From: Flavonifractor sp. An306
Lineage (GTDB): Bacteria > Bacillota > Clostridia > Oscillospirales > Oscillospiraceae
Assembly (NCBI RefSeq): GCF_002159455.1
Contig: NZ_NFIQ01000024.1
Coordinates: 1-47,598, forward strand
Length of the DNA stretch: 47,598 nt
Reading direction: 5' to 3'
The position numbers and the translations under genes were made by a program. A model generated the notes under the pieces. The model saw only the letters and a program-made list of their open reading frames with translations. It was not told the DNA's origin and made no database searches. Shown here piece after piece: positions 1 to 6,567 of this stretch (positions within the stretch are counted from its first letter, which is position 1; every line of letters begins with the position of its first letter).

Positions 1-75
1 ACCAGATACGACAAGCTGGACACCTCCTTCTTGGCCTTCGTTCACCTTGCCGCCATTGCAATTCTGTTGACTTAG
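1..75 (+). CDS. IS transposase, 3' end only (IS5-like)
   Basis: The window opens inside a reading frame of 24 codons ending in TAG at 73-75. The visible residues begin TRYDKLDTSFLAFVH, which resembles the usual C-terminus of IS5-family DDE transposases (RYDKLD followed by a hydrophobic run). The rest of the element lies beyond the window edge. Because multi-copy insertion sequences break assemblies, this is probably a contig end. The exact right end of the element is not clear; the terminal inverted repeat should lie within about 76-110, but its partner is not visible. Family assignment is by motif only. Confidence 0.65.
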   Translation, partial: TRYDKLDTSFLAFVHLAAIAILLT

Positions 76-160
76 AACAAGTCTCCTGATTTTTCAAACA
101 AGCCCTAGGAATTATGAAGATCCCCGCAAATATGAGGACCAATTCATTCCAACATCGTTA

Positions 161-310
161 ATGACGAATTGTATTGGAAAACAACTGGAGCAGATAGAAA
201 ACATACAAGATTCTCTTTTAGAACAAAAGGACTTGAGCCGGTTTGCTTACTGGATTTTTAAATATGAGAAGTTGGTAAATCAACTGGAGTTTTTGGCTGA
301 ATACATTTAG
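161..310 (+). CDS. small AT-rich hypothetical protein, possibly a 5'-truncated fragment
   Basis: A 49-residue frame starts at ATG 161 and ends at TAG 308-310. It reads MTNCIGKQLEQIENIQDSLL at the start and is rich in Leu, Gln and Glu, so a helical product is likely. There is no convincing ribosome binding site before ATG 161. The frame stays open upstream to the window edge, with plausible protein-like sequence from about position 110 (NYEDPRKYEDQFIPTSL). It may therefore be the 3' end of a gene whose beginning was removed or displaced by the neighbouring insertion sequence. Base composition is much lower in GC than the rest of the window. I do not recognise the family. Confidence 0.4.
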   Translation: MTNCIGKQLEQIENIQDSLLEQKDLSRFAYWIFKYEKLVNQLEFLAEYI

Positions 311-320
311 GAATCCCGTT

Positions 321-494
321 ATGCTCAGCGAGCAAAAAGAATTTTCCGATGATTATCTTCTGGATCAAGATACATTTTTTGGGGAACTCAAAAAGCGTTC
401 AAGATTTCCAAAAGTCAAAATCATATTGCTGTTTTTGATTCCCACGATTGCCCTTAGCGCTGTTTTCTGCACAGCTGTCTATTTTATTGGTTAA
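321..494 (+). CDS. small single-pass membrane protein, hypothetical
   Basis: A 57-residue frame runs from ATG 321 to TAA 492-494, ten bases after the previous small frame. Residues 1-33 are charged and hydrophilic (start MLSEQKEFSDDYLL, then KKRSRFPKVK). Residues 34-56 form one strong transmembrane segment, so a cytoplasmic N-terminus with one membrane anchor is predicted. A weak AGGA lies 8 to 9 bases upstream. A rho-independent terminator follows 11 bases after the stop, which supports a real transcription unit. The AT-rich composition contrasts with the GC-rich neighbours and suggests acquired DNA. Function is unknown. Confidence 0.5.
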   Translation: MLSEQKEFSDDYLLDQDTFFGELKKRSRFPKVKIILLFLIPTIALSAVFCTAVYFIG

Positions 495-505
495 ATATTA
501 AAAAA

Positions 506-540
506 TACCACCGTCTATTTATCCGGAATAGACGGTGGTA
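506..540. terminator. bidirectional rho-independent terminator
   Basis: Perfect 14-bp stem with arms 506-519 and 527-540 and a 7-base loop. It is flanked by an A run on the left and a T run on the right, so it can end both the rightward small genes and leftward transcription from the gene at 609-998. Confidence 0.9.
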
Positions 541-608
541 TTTTTTTGTGCGGTGCTAAACCGCTAACTTAATGACATTGGCTGCGGAGCAGCGGTCTTT
601 TTTTCTGC

Positions 609-998
609 TTATTCCTGAGGGGGAATCTCCTCGCTGTGCGGGGCGTCCTCGCCGCCCACCGGCTCCTCGGGAGGCACGTTGGTCTCCACATAGCTGGCGG
701 CCTCATCGTCGCTGATGTTGCCCTCCTGCTTGAGCTCGGCAATGCGGTTCTTGTTCTCCTCAATGTTGATCTTGGCGGCGGTGATCCGCTCGCACAGGGC
801 CACATAGGCGGGCTCGGCCGCCATGCCCCGCTCGGCGTAATACAGCTTGCCAATCTCAATATAGGCCTTGCGGATGGCGTCCTCCTCGCCGGCATTGTTC
901 AGGCTCAGCTTGGTGATCTCCGCCAGCTGCTTGGACTTGGCCACGCCGGCCCGGCCCAGATCCATGGCCCGGTCCTTCAGTTCGTCAAAAAAAGCCAT
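609..998 (-). CDS. coiled-coil conserved hypothetical protein
   Basis: A 129-residue soluble protein with no signal peptide or membrane segment. Residues 1-45 are helical and basic (MAFFDELKDRAMDLGRAG). A central region around residues 55-90 contains YIEIGKLYYAE and a heptad-like stretch (KINIEENKNRIAELKQ), and the tail is acidic and Pro/Glu-rich. This pattern occurs in uncharacterised short proteins of Oscillospiraceae. The start is set by a good AAGGAGG a few bases upstream. A promoter lies at 1041-1069, so the gene is probably transcribed alone. I cannot assign a function. Confidence 0.75.
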   Translation of the reverse strand: MAFFDELKDRAMDLGRAGVAKSKQLAEITKLSLNNAGEEDAIRKAYIEIGKLYYAERGMAAEPAYVALCERITAAKINIEENKNRIAELKQEGNISDDEAASYVETNVPPEEPVGGEDAPHSEEIPPQE

Positions 999-1040
999 AT
1001 GATAACCTCCTTACGGCTCGTCATTGGTTTTGCTGGGCTT

Positions 1041-1069
1041 ATTGTACCCCGTTCCGCCCCGCCGCGCAA
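1041..1069 (-). promoter_or_regulatory. sigma-A-type promoter of the gene at 609-998
   Basis: On the minus strand TTGCGC (1064-1069) and TACAAT (1041-1046) are separated by 17 bases, about 45 bases before the start codon. Confidence 0.6.
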
Positions 1070-1096
1070 GAGCAGTCATGGAGATTTCATGCAAAT

Positions 1097-1513
1097 TTAA
1101 TCCTTTTTGTCCCCCTTCTTAAAGGCAAAGAACCGTTGTCCGAAATAATTCAGGCCGGTGTAAATACACATGCCCGCCAGCATGGCCACATTTTCCTGGA
1201 TCTTCACGCTCTGACCGGAGAGGACCTGGAGCACCAGAGGCTTGGCAATGGCATAGGCCAGCACCCAGCACACCGCCACGGTGATGACAAATTTTACCAC
1301 TTGCCACCAGCTGCGCTCCTTGTTCTGGAAGGTAAAGTACTTGTTGAGGAAAAAGCTCTCCACGCCGCCCACCAGGTAATTGGCGGCGGTGGAGGGCCAG
1401 TAGCCCCAGCCCGCCACATTGTACAGCAGGAACATGATCCCCGCGCCCACCAGGGTGTTCAGCACCCCTACCAGCAAAAACTTGGGGATACTCTGATCAA
1501 TCAGCTTTGCCAT
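1097..1513 (-). CDS. GtrA family membrane protein
   Basis: A 138-residue integral membrane protein with four predicted transmembrane helices, matching the GtrA/DPMS family in length and layout. It starts MAKLIDQSIPKFLLVGVLNT and carries the typical LVGGVESFFLNKYFTF segment near the second helix. GtrA proteins are thought to help move or present polyprenyl-linked sugars across the membrane. The start codon lies inside the end of the upstream GT2 gene (17-base overlap), so the two are translationally coupled. Together with the GT2 and GT39-like genes this forms a three-gene sugar-transfer module. Family assignment is secure; the substrate is unknown. Confidence 0.9.
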   Translation of the reverse strand: MAKLIDQSIPKFLLVGVLNTLVGAGIMFLLYNVAGWGYWPSTAANYLVGGVESFFLNKYFTFQNKERSWWQVVKFVITVAVCWVLAYAIAKPLVLQVLSGQSVKIQENVAMLAGMCIYTGLNYFGQRFFAFKKGDKKD

Positions 1514-2462
1514 CTCTGTCCTCCAGTACCTCCCGGAGCAGGAACCGGGGCCGCTCCTTGGTCTCCAGATAGATCTTGCCGATATACTCGCCGATGACCC
1601 CCAGGGAGAGCAGGATCAGGCCGCCGATGGCCCACACCGAGCAGATCAGGCTGGCCCAGCCCAGAATGGTCTCCCCCATGGCCCAGCGGACAATGGAGTA
1701 AATCAGCATGGCGATGCTGATGAGAAACACCACAAAGCCCAGGCCGGTGATCATGCGGATGGGCTTTACCGACAGGGAGGTGATGCCCTCCATGGCAAAG
1801 GAGAGCATCTTTTTGAGGGGATACTTGCTCTCGCCGGCAAACCGCTCCCCCCGCTCGTAGGACACCGCGGCGGTGCGGTAGCCGATCATGGGCACAATGC
1901 CCCGGAGGAAGAGGTTGACCTCCTTGAACTGAGCCAGCCCTTCCAGGGCCCGCTTGGACATGAGGCGGTAGTCGGCGTGGTTGAACACCGTCTCCGCCCC
2001 CATGGCGTTCATCAGCTTGTAAAATCCCTCGGCGGTAAACCGCTTGAAGAAGGTATCCTTCTTCCGGGAGGAGCGCACACCGTACACAATGTCGCACCCG
2101 GCGTAATACTGCTCCACCATGGCGTCCACCGCGTCAATGTCGTCCTGGAGGTCGGCGTCCATGGAGATGGCCATGTCGCACCGGTCCTTGGCGGTCATCA
2201 GCCCCGCCAGCAGGGCGTTCTGATGCCCCCGGTTGCGGGTCAGGTCCGCGCCGGAAAACAGGGGGCACTGTTCATGGAGCTGGGAAATGATCTCCCAGGT
2301 CTTGTCCTTGGAGCCGTCGTTGACAAAGAGCACCCGGCTCTCCGGGGCGATCTTCCCCGCCGCCATCAGCCCCTCCAGCTTCTCCTTCAGCCGGCGGGAG
2401 GTCTCGGGCAGAACCGCCTCCTCATTGTAGCAGGGGACAACGATATAAAGAATGTCCGCCAT
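1497..2462 (-). CDS. family 2 glycosyltransferase (dolichyl-phosphate mannose synthase-like)
   Basis: A 321-residue protein with an N-terminal GT-A domain (start MADILYIVVPCYNEEAVLPE, with DADLQDD as the metal and nucleotide-sugar site around residues 100-106). The C-terminus has two transmembrane helices (about 235-305). This is the GtrB/CsbB/YkcC architecture, which loads a sugar from a nucleotide donor onto polyprenyl phosphate at the inner face of the membrane. Its gene overlaps the GtrA gene downstream and follows the GT39-like transferase gene upstream. The likely role is supply of a lipid-linked sugar for modification of a cell-surface polymer. The sugar cannot be told from sequence. 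Confidence 0.92.
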   Translation of the reverse strand: MADILYIVVPCYNEEAVLPETSRRLKEKLEGLMAAGKIAPESRVLFVNDGSKDKTWEIISQLHEQCPLFSGADLTRNRGHQNALLAGLMTAKDRCDMAISMDADLQDDIDAVDAMVEQYYAGCDIVYGVRSSRKKDTFFKRFTAEGFYKLMNAMGAETVFNHADYRLMSKRALEGLAQFKEVNLFLRGIVPMIGYRTAAVSYERGERFAGESKYPLKKMLSFAMEGITSLSVKPIRMITGLGFVVFLISIAMLIYSIVRWAMGETILGWASLICSVWAIGGLILLSLGVIGEYIGKIYLETKERPRFLLREVLEDRDGKAD

Positions 2463-2480
2463 CGTGTCATGCCTTCTTTC

Positions 2481-3935
2481 TCATTGGTGTTTCCGGCGCG
2501 GATGCGCCGCTTGGCTCGTTCCGGTATCCCACAGGCCGGCCTGGGCCACCAGCACCAGCATGGGAATGAGGGAGTAATGATATCGGCCCGCCACCTCCAC
2601 CAGCATCTGGGCTGAGGTCAGACCCAGCACATAGAGAGGGGCCAGCAGAGCCGCCGACCCAGCCCCCCGCCGCCACATCTGGACGGCGCCGGCCAGGGAC
2701 AGCAGCACAATACCATAATAGAAGCTGTTGCAGACCTTGGAAAACAGCTCGGTGTGCCGTAAAACAGCAGAACTGTATCCCACACAGGTGTTGTCCGAAC
2801 CCAAAAAGGTGCGGATTTTCTGCCGGAACAGCTCGATAAAGTCCACCTGGCCTGAGGTGATGCGGGCCTTGGCATCCTCCATGGCCGCCGCCTGGGCCTG
2901 CTGGGCCGTGGCGCCGGGCTGGTCGCTGTAGCCGAACAGGGTGTCGCTGTCTTGCTGATTCCACCGGCCGCCAGAGGCGGGATTGAAGCCCACCAGCACG
3001 CTGTAGCCGGGCGTAGTGGAGGGCGCCTCCCCGATCCGCCTGGCAATATGGGCGTTCCACAGAGGGCCGGTGACCAGATATACCACTGTCATCACCGCCA
3101 GGAAGGGGAGAAACAGCCGTCTCGTCCCCCCATCCTTCAGCTTGCCGCTCCGCAGCAGCAGCACCCACAGAAAGCTGGCGATAAGCAGAATGGCGGCAAT
3201 GGGCCGCAGGCCGTTGATCCACCGCAGCAGCAGCCCCGCCGCCACCCCCCACAGCACCCCCCGCAGCACGGGGCGGGGGGTGCCGCTCCACCGGGTCAGG
3301 CAGGTGGCCAGCAGCAGAAACAGCAAAATCAGGGTGGTATACAACGGCTCAGACAGCACCAGGCTGTTGTACATAGTCTGAGAGGGACAGGCGATCCAGA
3401 ACAGATAGGCGGAAATCCCGGCGGGCAGGCCCCACCAGCGCTCCCCCAGCAAAAACAGCAGGCTGCCGGAACACACCGACAGAATCACATTGAGGGTCTG
3501 GGCCAGCATTAGCAGCGGACCCAGCACCCGGATAAACCAGCTTAAAAAGGAGGCATACCCGAAAATATGGGGAAACAGGGCCACATACCGGCCGCCGTCA
3601 ATGGTCTCCGACCGGGCCAGAGACTGGGCGTACCCCCAGAACACCGCGTAGTCTCCCGACACGGGCACCTGCACCAGCAGCACCCACGCTCCTTTGACTG
3701 CCAGACAGAGGACGGTCAGGACAATCCAGATCCGCACCCTGCCCAGCTCCGCCGTCAGCCGGCACAGCGGCCGCAGGAGCCACAGCGCGGCAGCCACCCA
3801 CACCAGCCCCAGCAGGAATGCCTGAGTATAGGCTCTCTCCTGGGTGACGCCCAGCGCCAGCGCCGCGGCGCACACCACCAGAAAAATCGCCAGCATCGCC
3901 CTTCCCAGCCAGACAGAAAGGCTGTCCGCTCTCAT
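2481..3935 (-). CDS. multi-pass membrane glycosyltransferase (GT39/ArnT-like)
   Basis: About 484 residues with roughly ten to twelve transmembrane helices, and a large extracytoplasmic loop after the first helices. The order matches GT39/ArnT-type enzymes that use polyprenyl-phosphate sugars as donors on the outer face. I place the start at ATG 3935 (MRADSLSVWLGRAM), which has GGAAG ten bases upstream. A frame extension to 3980 would run through a perfect 16-bp palindrome at 3960-3975. It is the first gene of the unit with GT2 and GtrA, 18 bases before the GT2 gene. The acceptor may be teichoic acid, another glycopolymer or a protein. Exact family is uncertain because catalytic residues are not obvious by eye. 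Confidence 0.8.
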   Translation of the reverse strand: MRADSLSVWLGRAMLAIFLVVCAAALALGVTQERAYTQAFLLGLVWVAAALWLLRPLCRLTAELGRVRIWIVLTVLCLAVKGAWVLLVQVPVSGDYAVFWGYAQSLARSETIDGGRYVALFPHIFGYASFLSWFIRVLGPLLMLAQTLNVILSVCSGSLLFLLGERWWGLPAGISAYLFWIACPSQTMYNSLVLSEPLYTTLILLFLLLATCLTRWSGTPRPVLRGVLWGVAAGLLLRWINGLRPIAAILLIASFLWVLLLRSGKLKDGGTRRLFLPFLAVMTVVYLVTGPLWNAHIARRIGEAPSTTPGYSVLVGFNPASGGRWNQQDSDTLFGYSDQPGATAQQAQAAAMEDAKARITSGQVDFIELFRQKIRTFLGSDNTCVGYSSAVLRHTELFSKVCNSFYYGIVLLSLAGAVQMWRRGAGSAALLAPLYVLGLTSAQMLVEVAGRYHYSLIPMLVLVAQAGLWDTGTSQAAHPRRKHQ

Positions 3936-3959
3936 GCATCGTACACTTCCTTTTATTCC

Positions 3960-3975
3960 CGCTCCCGCGGGAGCG
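3960..3975. promoter_or_regulatory. perfect 16-bp palindrome in the leader of the sugar-transfer operon
   Basis: CGCTCCCGCGGGAGCG lies just upstream of the chosen start of the GT39-like gene. It could be an operator or an mRNA hairpin; there is no T run, so it is not a terminator. Confidence 0.4.
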
Positions 3976-4039
3976 TACACACATTCTTTTATAGCTTACC
4001 ATGTTCTCCAGGTTGATTCAACCATCACTTTCTACAAAA

Positions 4040-4075
4040 GGGGGGGAGGGGGCGAGCCGCCGCTCGCCCCCTCCC
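4040..4075 (-). terminator. rho-independent terminator of the spoIIA operon
   Basis: A 14-bp perfect GC-rich stem (arms 4044-4057 and 4062-4075, 4-base loop) begins one base after the sigF stop codon. On the minus strand it is followed by a C run and TTTT. Confidence 0.8.
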
Positions 4076-4076
4076 T

Positions 4077-4787
4077 TCACTCCTCCAGCTTGCGGCGCAG
4101 CCGCTCCATGGTGCGCCGCTCAATGCGGGAGACCTGGACCTGACTGACCCCCAGCAGCCGGGCGGTCTGCTCCTGGGTCATGCCCCGGTAGTAGCGCAGC
4201 AGGATCACCCGCCGCTCCCGCTCAGGCAGGCTGCCGATGGCGGTACGGAGGGACTCCCGCTCCACGATGCCCTCCTCCATGCCGTCGGTACCCAGCACGC
4301 TCTCCAGCGTCAGGCCGTCCCCGGTCTCCATCTGGAGGGAGGCCACCGGCAGATTGGCCTCCTCGGCGGCGGCGATCTCCTCCGGCTCCAGGCCGGTCTC
4401 CGCCCCCAGCTCGGACAGGGTGGGCTCCCGGCCTAAATGGGCGGACAGCTTCTCCCGGGCCGCCCGGATGGTCCCCGCCCGCTCCTTCAGTCCCCGGCTC
4501 ACCTTCACCGCCCCGTCGTCCCGGAGAAAACGCCGGATCTCCCCGGCAATCTTGGGCACGGCGTAGGTGGAAAACTGGCAGCCAAAGGCAGGGTCAAACC
4601 CCCGTACCGCCTTGAGAAACCCCAGGCAGCCCAGCTGATACAGGTCCTCCGGCTCCACCCCCCGGCCGTAGTAGCGTTTGACAATGGACCAGATCAGTCC
4701 GCCGTTTTCCTCAATAAGCCGGGTGCAGGCCTCGTTATCCCCCCGGCGGGCTTCCTTCAGCAGCTCCGGGGTGTCGGCTACCTTCAC
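4077..4787 (-). CDS. sigF: RNA polymerase sporulation sigma factor SigF
   Basis: A 236-residue sigma-70 family protein. Region 2 is seen at about residues 28-100 (ENGGLIWSIVKRYYGRG, then LYQLGCLGFLKAVRGFDP and FSTYAVPKIAGEIRRFLRDD). Region 3 follows, and the C-terminal region 4 helix-turn-helix contains MTQEQTARLLGVSQVQVSRI. Order and neighbours (spoIIAA, spoIIAB) identify it as SigF, the forespore-specific factor held inactive by SpoIIAB until engulfment. I take the GTG at 4785-4787 as start; it overlaps the SpoIIAB stop (GTGA), implying translational coupling. A longer in-frame extension exists but only reads antiprotein-like sequence through spoIIAB. Length matches the family. Confidence 0.93.
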   Translation of the reverse strand: MKVADTPELLKEARRGDNEACTRLIEENGGLIWSIVKRYYGRGVEPEDLYQLGCLGFLKAVRGFDPAFGCQFSTYAVPKIAGEIRRFLRDDGAVKVSRGLKERAGTIRAAREKLSAHLGREPTLSELGAETGLEPEEIAAAEEANLPVASLQMETGDGLTLESVLGTDGMEEGIVERESLRTAIGSLPERERRVILLRYYRGMTQEQTARLLGVSQVQVSRIERRTMERLRRKLEE

Positions 4788-5227
4788 CCCGCGGCCCCCG
4801 CCCGGCGGGCGATCCGCCGGCGCATGGTCACCACGGTTCCCCTGCCGGGAACGGAGCGCACCTTCAGCTTGTCCATAAAGCTCTCCATGATGGTAAAGCC
4901 CATACCGCTGCGCTCGGCGCCGCCGGTGGTGTACATGGGCTGGCGGGCCTGGTCCACGTCCGGGATGCCCACTCCCCTGTCCTTCACCTGGACCTCCAGC
5001 GTATTGTCGGCAAACAGCCGCAGGCGCATGGTCACCAGACCCAGAGTGTCCGGGTAGGCGTGGACGATGCAGTTGGTCACCGCCTCGCTCACCGCCGTTC
5101 GGATGTCGTTCACCTCGTCCAGGGTGGGGTCCAGCTGGGCGGCAAAGCAAGCCGCGGTGGTGCGGGCAAAGCCCTCGTTGGCCGACCGGCTGAGAAAGCT
5201 CACCACGGCTTCGTTGATCGGTTTCAT
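4784..5227 (-). CDS. spoIIAB: anti-sigma F factor SpoIIAB (serine protein kinase)
   Basis: A 147-residue GHKL-fold protein. The N box is EAVTNCIVHAY (about residues 48-58), the G1 box is DRGVGIPD, and the G2 box is GMGFTIMESFMD. SpoIIAB binds SigF in its ATP form and phosphorylates the anti-anti-sigma factor SpoIIAA on serine. The gene sits 15 bases after spoIIAA and overlaps the sigF start, the conserved order of the sporulation operon. Family and role are secure. Confidence 0.95.
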   Translation of the reverse strand: MKPINEAVVSFLSRSANEGFARTTAACFAAQLDPTLDEVNDIRTAVSEAVTNCIVHAYPDTLGLVTMRLRLFADNTLEVQVKDRGVGIPDVDQARQPMYTTGGAERSGMGFTIMESFMDKLKVRSVPGRGTVVTMRRRIARRAGAAG

Positions 5228-5242
5228 TATGTATCTTCCCCC

Positions 5243-5548
5243 TTATTCCAAATCCATCAGCTTGTCCACACCGGCCGCCCGCAGCACCTTGGCCGCCTGC
5301 TCCGGCACATGGACCACCCGCAGCGCGCCGCCCAGAGCGCTCACCCGTTGGCGGGCACGGAGCAGGATGGCAATGCCGGAGCTGTCCATGAAGCTGACCC
5401 CGCCCAGATCCAGCGTCACGCTCCGGGGCAGCTCCAGGTCCAGCTGCCGGTCCAGCTCCGCCAGAAGCTCCCTGGCTCTGTGGTGATCCACCTCTCCGTC
5501 AATGGCGGCATACAGGGTGCGGTGCTCCGCCCTGCAGTTCATGGCCAT
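5243..5548 (-). CDS. spoIIAA: anti-sigma F factor antagonist SpoIIAA
   Basis: A 101-residue STAS-domain protein. The motif DGEVDHHRARELL near residues 17-29 and FMDSSGIAIL near 53-62 match SpoIIAA; Ser56 aligns with the phosphorylated Ser58 of the Bacillus subtilis protein. Unphosphorylated SpoIIAA displaces SigF from SpoIIAB. The start at ATG 5548 is chosen because AGGAGGG lies 7 bases upstream; a second ATG follows two codons later. The frame continues upstream to 5707, but that part runs through a strong hairpin and is not protein-like. A terminator-type hairpin ends only 4 bases before the ribosome binding site (see findings). Confidence 0.93.
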   Translation of the reverse strand: MAMNCRAEHRTLYAAIDGEVDHHRARELLAELDRQLDLELPRSVTLDLGGVSFMDSSGIAILLRARQRVSALGGALRVVHVPEQAAKVLRAAGVDKLMDLE

Positions 5549-5566
5549 GGCTTGTCCCTCCTGTGC

Positions 5567-5605
5567 AAAAAAAATCGCGGTATACCAGATAATGGTATAC
5601 CGCGA
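5567..5605 (-). terminator. terminator-like hairpin directly before the spoIIAA ribosome binding site
   Basis: Perfect 12-bp stem (arms 5575-5586 and 5594-5605, 7-base loop) followed on the minus strand by eight T (5567-5574). By form it terminates the lipoprotein gene at 5643-6404. It leaves only 4 bases before the spoIIAA Shine-Dalgarno sequence, so it must also lie in or at the edge of the spoIIA promoter or leader. Confidence 0.8.
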
Positions 5606-5609
5606 TACT

Positions 5610-5637
5610 ATCATATGCCTTCCGCCGATTCTGTCGA
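5610..5637 (-). promoter_or_regulatory. candidate promoter for spoIIAA-spoIIAB-sigF
   Basis: On the minus strand TCGACA (5632-5637) and TATGAT (5610-5615) are 16 bases apart. Transcription would begin near 5603, at the edge of the 5575-5605 hairpin. I see no clear SigH-type sequence. Tentative. Confidence 0.35.
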
Positions 5638-5642
5638 AGCAA

Positions 5643-6404
5643 TCAACGCACCAGGGAAAAAGCGGTGAAAATCCACTGCTCTCCCACTTTTTCGTAGGGA
5701 AACTCATAGGTTACGCTCCCGGTCACCGCGCCGTTCTGCTCCGGGTCCACCACCTCTACCGTGGCCCGCACCACCAGGCGGTTTGGATTGTCTCCCCGCA
5801 TGACCTGGGTGTATTCCGCACCCCGGTAGATATCGTCGCCCCGGCCTCCGTCCTGGACATAGAGCACGCCGTCGATGTCCAGATACTGCACCCCGTCATA
5901 GGGCAGCAGACTGTCCACAATGGCATCGGAAAAGAGGCTCTTCAGATAGCCCCGCAGCGTGGACAGGCTGTCAATTCCGGGGTAGTCCACCCGGTAATAC
6001 ACCACCCCGTCCACCTCCCGGCTGTCCTCCGGATCAAAGGGCATGGGGGCCAGATGGAACCAGGAATAGGCCTCCTGGGCCTCCCGGTAGGCCGCCAGCA
6101 CCTCCTCGTCCGTGGGCCCGGAAACAGGCGTGGCCGTGGGCGTCGGAGTGGGCGTGGGAACCGGGTCAGGCGTGGGGGTGACAGCCTCCTCCGTCTCCCT
6201 GGGCGGCGGAGTGGGTCTGGGAGCAACTGTGGGGGCGGCGGAGGGCGTGGCGCTGGCCGTGGGCGTTGCGGTGGGCTGTGCGCTCACCTGGGCGCTGGGG
6301 CTATCCTCCGGCTGGACGGGCTCTTTGGCCTCTGTCTCCCCGCAGGAGCTGGTGCAGCCCGCCAGCAGCAGAAGCAGCGCCAGCAGCGGAATCCATTTCT
6401 TCAT
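5643..6404 (-). CDS. lipoprotein with Pro/Thr-rich linker, IseA-like C-terminal region
   Basis: A 253-residue lipoprotein. It has a signal peptide MKKWIPLLALLLLLAGC with the lipobox cysteine at residue 17. Residues about 24-95 are a low-complexity Pro/Thr/Ala linker (PTPTPTPTATP), which would hold the folded part away from the membrane. The C-terminal domain (about 97-253) starts DEEVLAAYREAQEAYSWFH and has the layout of short extracytoplasmic domains annotated as IseA-like (DL-endopeptidase inhibitor) in related Firmicutes. That last assignment is a guess from general resemblance. It has its own promoter at 6448-6476 and is separated from spoIIAA by a terminator. Confidence 0.75.
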   Translation of the reverse strand: MKKWIPLLALLLLLAGCTSSCGETEAKEPVQPEDSPSAQVSAQPTATPTASATPSAAPTVAPRPTPPPRETEEAVTPTPDPVPTPTPTPTATPVSGPTDEEVLAAYREAQEAYSWFHLAPMPFDPEDSREVDGVVYYRVDYPGIDSLSTLRGYLKSLFSDAIVDSLLPYDGVQYLDIDGVLYVQDGGRGDDIYRGAEYTQVMRGDNPNRLVVRATVEVVDPEQNGAVTGSVTYEFPYEKVGEQWIFTAFSLVR

Positions 6405-6447
6405 TCAGCCCATCCTCCTTTCCTGACCGTCACGCAGATTTTTTAGT

Positions 6448-6476
6448 ATTTTACCGGATTTTTGACAAAAGTACAA
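6448..6476 (-). promoter_or_regulatory. sigma-A-type promoter of the lipoprotein gene
   Basis: On the minus strand TTGTAC (6471-6476) and TAAAAT (6448-6453) are separated by 17 bases. The start codon lies about 45 bases downstream. Confidence 0.6.
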
Positions 6477-6510
6477 CCACTACCGTGTTACAAAGAGTGA
6501 CAATATGGAC

Positions 6511-6547
6511 ACGAAAACGCCGCCATACACATTCGATGGCGGCGTTT
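6511..6547 (-). terminator. rho-independent terminator after valS
   Basis: A 12-bp stem (6515-6526 with 6536-6547), followed on the minus strand by a short T run, lies 20 bases after the valS stop. Confidence 0.75.
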
Positions 6548-6567
6548 CGCCGTTTTTCGCCTGTTTA

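Noticed and set aside
6120-6290. Tandem GT-rich repeat as a possible satellite
   Set aside because: It encodes the Pro/Thr-rich linker of the lipoprotein at 5643-6404.
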